Positions 57,018-64,000 of a stretch of 64,000 nt of DNA are shown one piece after another (position 1 is the stretch's first letter; each line of letters opens with the position of its first letter). Made by a program: the position numbers and the translations under genes. Below the pieces are notes generated by a model. The model searched no databases, was not told the DNA's origin, and saw only the letters and a program-made list of their open reading frames with translations. The stretch is from positions 174,560-238,559 of the forward strand of contig NZ_NMZM01000007.1 of the NCBI RefSeq assembly GCF_002751875.1. The letters run 5' to 3'. The stretch is from Oceaniglobus indicus. GTDB taxonomy: Bacteria > Pseudomonadota > Alphaproteobacteria > Rhodobacterales > Rhodobacteraceae.

Positions 57018-57752
57018 TCATGCGCCGATACGTGCGGCCAGGCGGCGTTCGATCTGCACCAGCGCGTCATAGATAAGCACGGCGAAAAGCCCGACGATCA
57101 ACCCGCCCTGCAACACATAGGCGGTGTTGTTGGTCAGCAGGCCGGCGATGATCACCTCGCCCAGGGTACGGGCCGCGACGGTGGATCCGATCGTCGCCGT
57201 GCCCAACGCAATGACGACCGACAGCCGGATACCGGTCAGCGTCACCGGCAGGGCCAGCGGCAGTTCCACCCGCACCAGGCGCTGCCAGCGGCTGAGGCCG
57301 ATGCCGCGTGCGGCTTCCATTGTGGCGGGCGGCAGCGTCGACAATGCCGTGGTCGCGTTTTCGAAGATCGGCAGCAGACCGTAGAGAAACAGCGCCACCA
57401 ACGTGGGTCCGGCGCCAAACCCCAGTGCCGGCACGGCCAGCGCCAGAACGGCCACGGGTGGAAAGGTCTGGCCCATGTTGGTGATCGTGCGCGACAGGGG
57501 GCGGAACGCCGCGCCCGCCGGGCGGGTCACCAGAATGGCCAGCGTCACCGCCACCACCGTGGCCGCCAGCGACGCCGCCGCGACAAGGCCGAGATGGCTG
57601 AGCGACAGCGACAGAAGCGACGCGCGCTGATAGATCACCGGCCCGCCTTCGGGCGCCAGCGGCGCAAACACCGGCGTAAACCATTCGGGCCGCAGCACCA
57701 GGGCCAGCAGAAGCGCGATCAGCAGCGGCCGCAGGATCATGCCGATCCTCAT
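57018..57752 (-). CDS. yehW: Osmolyte ABC transporter permease (YehW-like)
   Basis: A 244-residue inner-membrane permease of the betaine/choline (OpuB/YehW) type with five to six helices and the EAA-like loop EAARGIGLSRWQRLVRVELP. Size matches E. coli YehW. It is last in the minus-strand order osmF-yehY-yehX-yehW and overlaps yehX by 4 bases. Confidence 0.88.
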   Translation of the reverse strand: MRIGMILRPLLIALLLALVLRPEWFTPVFAPLAPEGGPVIYQRASLLSLSLSHLGLVAAASLAATVVAVTLAILVTRPAGAAFRPLSRTITNMGQTFPPVAVLALAVPALGFGAGPTLVALFLYGLLPIFENATTALSTLPPATMEAARGIGLSRWQRLVRVELPLALPVTLTGIRLSVVIALGTATIGSTVAARTLGEVIIAGLLTNNTAYVLQGGLIVGLFAVLIYDALVQIERRLAARIGA

Positions 57753-58684
57753 GTGTGTGCCCGGGCGCGGGCGCGGATCGCATCCAGCGTGACCCGGCCC
57801 AGCGGCGCGCCGTCCTCTACAACCGGCACTGCCGAACGGCCGGTCCACAGACAGGCGGACAGGGCATCGCGCAGGCTGTCGGCGGGGGACAGGGGGGCGC
57901 CATCGGCCGTGCCGTCCTCGACAAGGTCGGACAACGGGATCAGTGACAACAGCCGCAGCGGACGTTCGACATCGCCCACCATGTCGGCCACGAAATCGGT
58001 CGCGGGCTGGGTGATGATCTCGGCCGGTGTGCCATGCTGCACCAGCTTGCCGGCGTCCATCACCGCCACGCGGTCGCCCAGGCGGATCGCTTCCTCCATG
58101 TCGTGTGTCACCAGCATGATGGTCGAGCCGAGCTGTCGCTGGATGCGGCGCAGGTCTTCCTGTGCACGGGTGCGGATGATCGGGTCAAGCGCGCCGAAGG
58201 GTTCGTCCATCAACAACAGGTCGGGCCGCGACGCCAGCGCGCGCGCGACGCCCACGCGCTGTTGCTGGCCGCCGGACAATTCGCCGGGATACCGGTCGCG
58301 GAACTGCGCCGGTTCCATCGAGAACAGGTCAAGCAACTCATCGACGCGGGCCTCGGTCTTGTCGCGCGACCAGTTCAGAAGCTCGGGGACGGCGCCGATG
58401 TTGCGCGCAACCGTGTGGTGCGGAAACAACCCGTGTCCCTGGATGGCATAACCGATGCGCCGCCGCAGGATGTGGGGTTTGACGGCGAGGGTGGATTGCC
58501 CCTTGATGCGCACCTCGCCCGATGTCGGTTCTTCCAGCCTGTTGATCATCCGCAGCAGGGTGGTCTTGCCCGACCCCGAGGTGCCGACGATCACGGTGAT
58601 CGTTCCGGTCTGAACGGTCATGGATACCGCGTCGACGGCGGTTTCGTCGCCATAGACCTTGGTGATGCTGTCGATCTCGATCAT
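57749..58684 (-). CDS. yehX: Osmolyte ABC transporter ATP-binding protein (YehX-like)
   Basis: A 311-residue ATPase: Walker A VGTSGSGKTTLL near residue 36, Q-loop IQGHGLFPHHT, signature LSGGQQQRVGVARAL and Walker B LLLMDEPFGALDP, then a C-terminal CBS-like extension. This is typical of quaternary-amine uptake ATPases. Coupled to permease genes on both sides by ATGA overlaps. Confidence 0.93.
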   Translation of the reverse strand: MIEIDSITKVYGDETAVDAVSMTVQTGTITVIVGTSGSGKTTLLRMINRLEEPTSGEVRIKGQSTLAVKPHILRRRIGYAIQGHGLFPHHTVARNIGAVPELLNWSRDKTEARVDELLDLFSMEPAQFRDRYPGELSGGQQQRVGVARALASRPDLLLMDEPFGALDPIIRTRAQEDLRRIQRQLGSTIMLVTHDMEEAIRLGDRVAVMDAGKLVQHGTPAEIITQPATDFVADMVGDVERPLRLLSLIPLSDLVEDGTADGAPLSPADSLRDALSACLWTGRSAVPVVEDGAPLGRVTLDAIRARARAHT

Positions 58685-59808
58685 CGGGAAACCTCGGGTG
58701 TCCGGCGGGTCAGTTCGACCAGGATGTCCATCACGATGGCCGCCGTGATGGCCAGCACGACGGTGGGCAACGCGCCCAGCAGGATCAGATCGGTCGCGGT
58801 CTGGTTCAGGCCCTGGAAGACGAACGTGCCGAAGCCGCCACCCCCGATCAGGCCGGCGATGACCGCCAGCCCGATGTTCTGCACCAGCACGATGCGCAGG
58901 CCGGTCAGTATGATCGGCAGGCCCAGCGGCAGTTCCACCCGAAGCAGGCGTTGGCGCGGGGTCATTCCCATGCCACGCGCGGCCTCGAGAGCGGCGGGCG
59001 GCGTCGCGCCCAGCCCGGCCACCGTGTTGCCGACCACCGGCAGCAGGGAATAGAGGACCAGCGCCATGAAGGCCGGTGCAAATCCGATCCCGGCGATGCC
59101 GATGGACCTGGCCCCCGGCACGGTGTTCCCGACCCAGCCGAGAACCGGTATCATCAGGCCGAACATGGCAAGCGACGGGATGGTTTGCAGAAAGCTCAGC
59201 ACCGGCAGGACGGCGCTGCGCAACTCGGCGCGACGGTGGCACAGCATCCCGAGGGGAAAGCCGATCACCGCGGCCGCCCCGAGCGAACCGAAGGCCAGGC
59301 CCAGGTGCCGCACCAGTTCGCGGCCGAACGCATCACGGCGGGCCGCATATTCCTTCAGAACCGACAGTTCCGCTAGGCCGTCGGACGAAAGAACGACCAG
59401 CAGCGCGCCCATGATGCCCGCCAGCAACGCGCCGCGCGTCAACGGCCCCGGCGCCATGGCCGCAAGCGCATCTGCCATCAGCAGCAAAAGCACGACCAGC
59501 AGGCACCAGAAGCCAAGCGCAGGGGAGACACGGGCATAATCGCCCGCACCCTCCAGCAAGGCCGGGGTTCCCTGTTGCAGCAACCACAACAGGCCGGCGA
59601 GGCCCAGTATCGATCCACCAAGGCGCAGGCGCGTGACACCGGCCGGCACGCCCAGCGCCAATCCCGCCATCACAGCCAGAACGCCGGGCAAGACGGATGC
59701 GGTATCGGCCAGCTGCCAGACGGTGATGCCTTCACCAGCGACGATCCGGTTGGCGGCCAGCGTCATGAAAGGCGCAAGCAGCGCGGCCAGCCCCAGCAGG
59801 CAGAACAA
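58681..59808 (-). CDS. yehY: Osmolyte ABC transporter permease with extra N-terminal helices (YehY-like)
   Basis: A 375-residue permease. The C-terminal half is a standard BPD permease (EAARGMGMTPRQRLLRVELP loop). The N-terminal 150 residues add about four more helices (LPGVLAVMAGLALGVP, LGFWCLLVVLLLLMADAL), as in E. coli YehY, which distinguishes it from short OpuCB/D proteins. Confidence 0.9.
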   Translation of the reverse strand: MFCLLGLAALLAPFMTLAANRIVAGEGITVWQLADTASVLPGVLAVMAGLALGVPAGVTRLRLGGSILGLAGLLWLLQQGTPALLEGAGDYARVSPALGFWCLLVVLLLLMADALAAMAPGPLTRGALLAGIMGALLVVLSSDGLAELSVLKEYAARRDAFGRELVRHLGLAFGSLGAAAVIGFPLGMLCHRRAELRSAVLPVLSFLQTIPSLAMFGLMIPVLGWVGNTVPGARSIGIAGIGFAPAFMALVLYSLLPVVGNTVAGLGATPPAALEAARGMGMTPRQRLLRVELPLGLPIILTGLRIVLVQNIGLAVIAGLIGGGGFGTFVFQGLNQTATDLILLGALPTVVLAITAAIVMDILVELTRRTPEVSR

Positions 59809-59864
59809 GACCCCCGGCGCGGACAGGACCGCGCCGGGGGTATGGGTCGCGCGTGCGCGCGCGA

Positions 59865-60779
59865 TCAGTCCAGAACCCCGGCCTGGGTCAGGTAATCACG
59901 CGCAACCGCTTCGGCCGGCTCGCCCCCGACCTGGATGCGTCCGTTCAACTTTTGCAGCGTCGCCATGTCGAGCCCGGCAAAGATCGGGTTCAGCACATCG
60001 GCAATCGACGGGTATTCCGCCAGCACCTCGGCCCGCACGATCGGCGCCGGCTCATAGACGGGCTGCACGCCCTTGTCGTCTTCCATCACGACCAGTCCCG
60101 TCGCGCCGACGCCACCATCGGTGCCGTAAACCATCGCGGCGTTCACGCCCGAGGTGCCGCGCGCCGCCGCCTGGATGGTTGCCGCCGTGTCACCGCCCGA
60201 CAGGATCACCGTCTGATCCGGCGTCAGCGTGAAGCCGTAAGTCTCCTGCATCGCGGGCAGAACGGCCGGGGACGACACGAACTCGGTCGATGCGGCCAGC
60301 GTCACATCGCCGCCACCCGCGACCCATGCGCCGAAATCCGACATGGTGGCCAGGTCGTTGTCGGCAGCCACCGGCCCGGTCACGGCAATGGCCCAGGTGT
60401 TGTTGGCGGGCGCGGAATCCAGCCACGTGACGTTGTTCTGGTCGCGGTCCAGTTCGGCCGCGCGGGCATGGGCCGCCTTGGCATCCTTCCAGACATCGCT
60501 GTCGGCCTCGTTGAAGAAGAAGGCCGCATTGCCCGTATACTCGGGATAGATGTCGATCTGGTCGGCCAGCAGCGCCTCGCGCACCACCTGCGTGCCGCCC
60601 AGCTGCAGGCGACGTTCGACCGGCAGGCCCGCATCCTCGAGCGCGAGGGCGATCATGTTCCCCAGCAATCCGCCTTCGGTGTCGATCTTCGAGGAAACGG
60701 TGATGTCGGCGGCGGCGGATGTCGCGGCCGCGACGGACAGTGCGGCAACGGCGACACTTGAAAGAATTCGGGAGGTCAT
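59865..60779 (-). CDS. osmF: Glycine-betaine/osmolyte substrate-binding protein (OsmF/YehZ-like)
   Basis: A 304-residue periplasmic binding protein: signal peptide SVAVAALSVAAATSAAA, then ITVSSKIDTEGGLLGNMIAL and YPEYTGNAAFFF, the quaternary-amine-binding OpuAC fold. Length equals E. coli OsmF. It is first in the four-gene minus-strand operon. ATG 60779 gives a proper signal peptide. Confidence 0.9.
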   Translation of the reverse strand: MTSRILSSVAVAALSVAAATSAAADITVSSKIDTEGGLLGNMIALALEDAGLPVERRLQLGGTQVVREALLADQIDIYPEYTGNAAFFFNEADSDVWKDAKAAHARAAELDRDQNNVTWLDSAPANNTWAIAVTGPVAADNDLATMSDFGAWVAGGGDVTLAASTEFVSSPAVLPAMQETYGFTLTPDQTVILSGGDTAATIQAAARGTSGVNAAMVYGTDGGVGATGLVVMEDDKGVQPVYEPAPIVRAEVLAEYPSIADVLNPIFAGLDMATLQKLNGRIQVGGEPAEAVARDYLTQAGVLD

Positions 60780-61049
60780 GATCAGGCAGGCTCCTTGCAA
60801 ACAAAGGTGACATTCAAAGCTGGTGGTATGGTAGTGGCCACAGCCTTGATGCCAAGGCCAAGTTCGCCATTCCCCGGCAATGAATCGCGCGCCGACGGGT
60901 CGCGAATGCATCCATTGCGGTGCTTGACGCCCGGCAGTGGCCATCGCTAGAGCCACCCACAGGCGCGGACCGCGCCAGAATGTCGACCGTGCGAACCGGT
61001 GCCGGATCGACCCGTGGACGTTCCGACATACCGGGGAAAGGCGACACCG

Positions 61050-61118
61050 ATGATGAAACCACGTGTTATAAACGGATGGCCCGCGACCCGCCCGGTGGGC
61101 CCCGGGGGCCGTCCATGA
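61050..61118 (+). CDS. Possible 22-residue leader ORF coupled to rsmB
   Basis: MMKPRVINGWPATRPVGPGG and two more residues are read before a TGA that overlaps the rsmB ATG. A strong GGGGAAAGG site lies 8 bases upstream of its first ATG, better than anything directly before rsmB. It may be a translational-coupling leader or small protein. The rest of the 335-base gap 60780-61114 shows nothing recognisable. Confidence 0.4.
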   Translation: MMKPRVINGWPATRPVGPGGRP

Positions 61119-62278
61119 CGCCCGCTGCGCGGATTTCCGCCGCGATCCAGATCCTCGACATCGTTATGGCCGGCGACAGCGCAGAACGGGTTCTGACAAC
61201 GTGGGGACGGCAGAACCGATTCGCCGGCTCGGGTGATCGGGCCGCGATCCGCGATCATGTGTTCGACGCCTTGCGCCGGCTGCGCTCGGCCGCGGCGCGG
61301 GGTGGCGGGATGGATGGGCGTCGGGTCATGCTGGGCCTGCTGCGGGAACGCGGTCTTGATCCGGGCGAGGTTTTCACCGGCATCGCCCACGCGCCCGCAC
61401 CGTTGCGCGCCGATGAGATCGCCCTGCCGCTCGAGCCCGGGCCGCTGGAAGCGCTCGATTGCCCCGAATGGCTGGCGCCGGCGCTGCAGGCGTCGCTCGG
61501 CGATGATTTCACGGCTGTGATGCGGGCCTTGCGCGATCGTGCGCCCTTGTTTTTGCGGGTAAATCTGCGCAAGGGCAATATTGGCGCAGCGCAGCAGGCC
61601 TTGGTGCGGGATGAGATCGAAACCCGCCCGCATCCCTTGTCGCCCACCGCGCTGGAAGTGCTGAGCAACCCACGCCGGTTGCAGAACTCCGATGCCTATC
61701 GAAGTGGGCTGGTCGAAATACAGGACGCGGCCAGTCAGGCGGTGGCGGATGCCGTGCCGCTGTCGCCCGGCGTCCGCGTGCTGGATTACTGTGCGGGCGG
61801 CGGCGGCAAGACATTGGCCATGGCGGCGCGATGCGACGCGCGCTTCTTCGCCCATGATGCGGACCGCGCCCGGATGTCCGACGTGCCGGCGCGCGCCGAA
61901 CGGGCAGGGGTATCGCCCGATATCCTCGCCCCCGGCACCGCCGCCACGGTAGCGCCGTTCGATGTCGTTCTGGTCGACGCGCCCTGTTCGGGCAGTGGCG
62001 CATGGCGACGTTCACCCCAGGGCAAGTGGCGCCTTGACGACGCCGCGCTGGCCGCGCTTTGCGCGTTGCAGGCACGCATCCTGAGTGACGCGGCCGCCCT
62101 GGTGCGCACCGGTGGGGCGCTGGCATATGCGACATGTTCCCTGCTCGATGCGGAAAACCGCGGACAAATTGATCTGTTTCTGGCTTCAAATCCCGGCTGG
62201 TCGGTCGTGGGCGAACGCCGCCTGACGCCGCTTGATGGCGGTGACGGATTTTATTTCTGCCATCTTCTCAAGGACTAG
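61115..62278 (+). CDS. rsmB: RsmB-like 16S rRNA (cytosine-C5)-methyltransferase
   Basis: A 387-residue SAM-dependent RNA methyltransferase. It has an N-terminal NusB-like region (ISAAIQILDIVMAGDSAERV), SAM motif LDYCAGGGGKTLAMA near residue 225, motif IV DAPCSGSGAWRR and catalytic-cysteine segment LAYATCSLLDAENR. Start MTPAARISAAIQ at 61115 fits the N-terminal domain. Confidence 0.9.
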   Translation: MTPAARISAAIQILDIVMAGDSAERVLTTWGRQNRFAGSGDRAAIRDHVFDALRRLRSAAARGGGMDGRRVMLGLLRERGLDPGEVFTGIAHAPAPLRADEIALPLEPGPLEALDCPEWLAPALQASLGDDFTAVMRALRDRAPLFLRVNLRKGNIGAAQQALVRDEIETRPHPLSPTALEVLSNPRRLQNSDAYRSGLVEIQDAASQAVADAVPLSPGVRVLDYCAGGGGKTLAMAARCDARFFAHDADRARMSDVPARAERAGVSPDILAPGTAATVAPFDVVLVDAPCSGSGAWRRSPQGKWRLDDAALAALCALQARILSDAAALVRTGGALAYATCSLLDAENRGQIDLFLASNPGWSVVGERRLTPLDGGDGFYFCHLLKD

Positions 62279-62394
62279 GCCGGTTCATGACGATCCGGGG
62301 ATTGTCGAGTTCGTGTCTTGCGTGCAACGCTTTGCGGCAATTCGCGGCAGGCGTGTGATGCGGGAGTTAATCGCGCCTTAACCAATGGGGAGTG

Positions 62395-63966
62395 ATGTGT
62401 AAGGCGATGATGCAAAGATCAGGATTCGCCTTGACCAATTCGGCCGTGTCTTCGCCCCGGATGCCCGCGGCATCCTATTCTGCGATACTTCGCGCAACGG
62501 CGCTCTGGGCCATCGTGGCGGTTCTCGGGGCCGTCGCCTGGTTCGTGGCCGTGGATCATTTTCGGGCCGTTCTGCTGTTGGCAGCGCTCAGCCTGGCGTT
62601 GCTGGCGATGGCCACGACCGTCATGGCGGTGGCCTATCGCCTGCAACGGTATTTCGCCGGCCGCGCGCTGTCGGCGCTGGTGCGTCACGATCCGGCGCCT
62701 GCCTTCGTCTCTGACAGCGACGGCACGACCGTCCTGATCAACCCCGCTGCACGATCCGATCTGGGCGCCCAGGCTGGACAGCCGGTGGGTGAGATCCTGG
62801 CGCACCACGCGTCCGAGCCGCTCAGGCTTGCACAGACGCTGTGTGGTGCGGCGCTGCGCGATGGTTGCGCGCAACACGCGATCAACGGCGCAACCGGCGG
62901 GCTGACCCTGACGGCCATCCGTTATGATGCCATGACCGTGATCTGGCGACTGTTGCCTGAGGTTGCGGCACACGTGCCGGCCGTCGTGCCGCCGGTCCCG
63001 GAGCCGGTGACACAAACCGTGGCGGCGGATGATGAATTCGACGCATTGCCGGTGCCGATCCTGCGGATCGATCACTCTGGCGTCATCACGTCGGCCAGTC
63101 ACCGCGCGCGTCAGTTGATGGATGATGAGGCAATCGTCGGGCGACACCTGTCGCAAGTCGTCGAAGGACTGGGCCGGCCGATCCGCGAATGGCTGGGCGA
63201 TGCCATGGAAGGGCGGGGTGTATTGCGCCCCGAAATCGCCCGCACCAAGGCCGGCGCCCGTGACCTTTACCTTCAGATCACGCTGGACCGGGTCGAGGTG
63301 GGCACCCAGACCCATCTGATCGCCGTCCTGCACGATGCCACCGAGCTCAAGACGCTCGAGGCACAGTTCGTTCAAAGCCAGAAAATGCAGGCAGTCGGCC
63401 AACTTGCAGGCGGTGTCGCCCACGACTTCAACAACCTCCTGACCGCGATCAGCGGCCATTGTGACCTGCTGTTGTTGCGGCGCGACCATGCGGATCCGGA
63501 CTTTGCCGATCTCGAACAGATCAACCAGAACGCCAACCGTGCCGCCAGCCTCGTCGGACAACTGCTGGCGTTTTCGCGCAAACAGAACCTGCGCCCCGAG
63601 TTCCTGGATCTTCGTCATACCCTTGCCGACCTGACCCATCTTCTGAACCGGCTGGTGGGCGAACGGGTCCACCTCACGTTTACCCACGACCCCGCGTTGC
63701 AGCTCATCCGTGCCGACAAGCGCCAGCTGGAGCAGGTCATCATGAACCTCGTCGTCAATGCCCGTGACGCGATGCCGGCGGGGGGAGAAATTCGCATCGT
63801 CACAGGTGTCGAAACGCTCGCCGCTCCGTCGCGGCGCGACCGGGTGGAATTACCCGCCGGCGCCTATGTGACAGTGCGGGTGCACGACGAGGGAACCGGC
63901 ATCACGCCTGATCAGATGCACAAGGGCACCTCGAAAAATTGCCCTGAGCGGGCCGCTGCGGTATGA
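62395..63966 (+). pseudogene. cckA: CckA-like hybrid histidine kinase, interrupted in the ATPase domain
   Basis: About 523 codons. Two transmembrane helices (residues about 32-53 and 57-80) precede two PAS-like regions, then HisKA with the phospho-histidine in QLAGGVAHDFNNLLTAISGH and HATPase N-box EQVIMNLVVNARDAMPAGG. At the G1 box (VHDEGTGITPDQMHK) the expected IFEPFF continuation is lost after about base 63924 and the frame ends 14 codons later. F- and G2-boxes and the receiver domain are missing. CckA normally feeds phosphate to ChpT and CtrA. The start is uncertain (ATG 62395 or 62407). Confidence 0.85.
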
Positions 63967-64000
63967 AGCAGAGGGCATTTTTTGACCTGGGGTGTGACGA
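63925..64000. mobile_element. Probable end of an insertion element inside cckA
   Basis: From 63925 the sequence (GGCACCTCGAAAAATTGCCC...) no longer matches a CckA kinase and is AT-richer with T/A runs (GGGCATTTTTTGACC). It runs off the window. An IS end is the simplest reading; the family cannot be named and the element's other end is not visible. Confidence 0.5.

Overview
The window is chromosomal DNA from a high-GC alphaproteobacterium, most likely a member of the Rhodobacteraceae (Roseobacter/Rhodobacter group). The evidence is gene content and order: the run DUF177-rpmF-plsX-fabH-ihfA-MerR, the run argS-SPOR-nagZ-scpA-scpB, a double-length dCTP deaminase, a heterotetrameric sarcosine oxidase operon, a CckA-type hybrid kinase, and a dispersed intergenic repeat with a GAGTATTT...AAGAAA core. 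Codon use is strongly GC3-biased, so nearly every real gene carries long antisense or out-of-frame shadow ORFs, which are left out.

Layout. 1-8618: a formate dehydrogenase locus. A Tat-exported, cysteine-type molybdenum/tungsten catalytic subunit runs off the left edge, with its Tat-target peptide, TorD-like chaperone, DUF3306 and DUF3305 on the minus strand. Divergent from these are a polyferredoxin, DUF6494, an Mrp/ApbC Fe-S carrier, a DUF4444 biotin/lipoate-ligase-like protein and DUF6505. 8675-9577: a DMT-family permease. 9639-13750: cobalamin genes cobB, cobA, cbiD and cobK, followed with ATGA overlaps by a 3-methyladenine DNA glycosylase and an esterase, then a stand-alone HNH endonuclease. 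15826 to about 20835: a decayed accessory island ending in the 5' end of dusA. It holds an IS481 transposase remnant, a WYL regulator with a replaced C-terminus, an in-frame fusion of an Mre11/SbcD-like nuclease to the C-terminal half of a YhaN-like ATPase, and a truncated DUF3987 protein.

20792-30262: dusA, DUF1289, ruvX, ccmI, the soxB-(small membrane protein)-soxD-soxA-soxG sarcosine oxidase operon, and sodB with a strong terminator. 30488-45388: YbdK-type carboxylate-amine ligase, then cell-wall and core genes (amiC, PBP1A, prfB, DUF2189, a CPA antiporter with a nucleotide-binding domain, argS, SPOR protein, nagZ, scpAB). 45414-51085 (minus): dCTP deaminase, tRNA-Pro(GGG), MerR regulator, ihfA, fabH, plsX, rpmF, DUF177. 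51162-62278: BamE-like lipoprotein, msrB, an OlsB-like acyltransferase, guaB, a two-subunit GMC dehydrogenase, an OsmF/YehZYXW-type osmolyte ABC transporter, and an RsmB-like methyltransferase behind a coupled 22-codon ORF. 62395-64000: a cckA-like kinase broken inside its ATPase domain by what looks like the end of a mobile element.

Most interesting: the scarred island with its nuclease-coiled-coil fusion next to dusA, the interrupted cckA, the fdh locus with several conserved proteins of undefined role, and the dispersed intergenic repeat family. All function calls rest on sequence recognition by eye; no database search or alignment was run.
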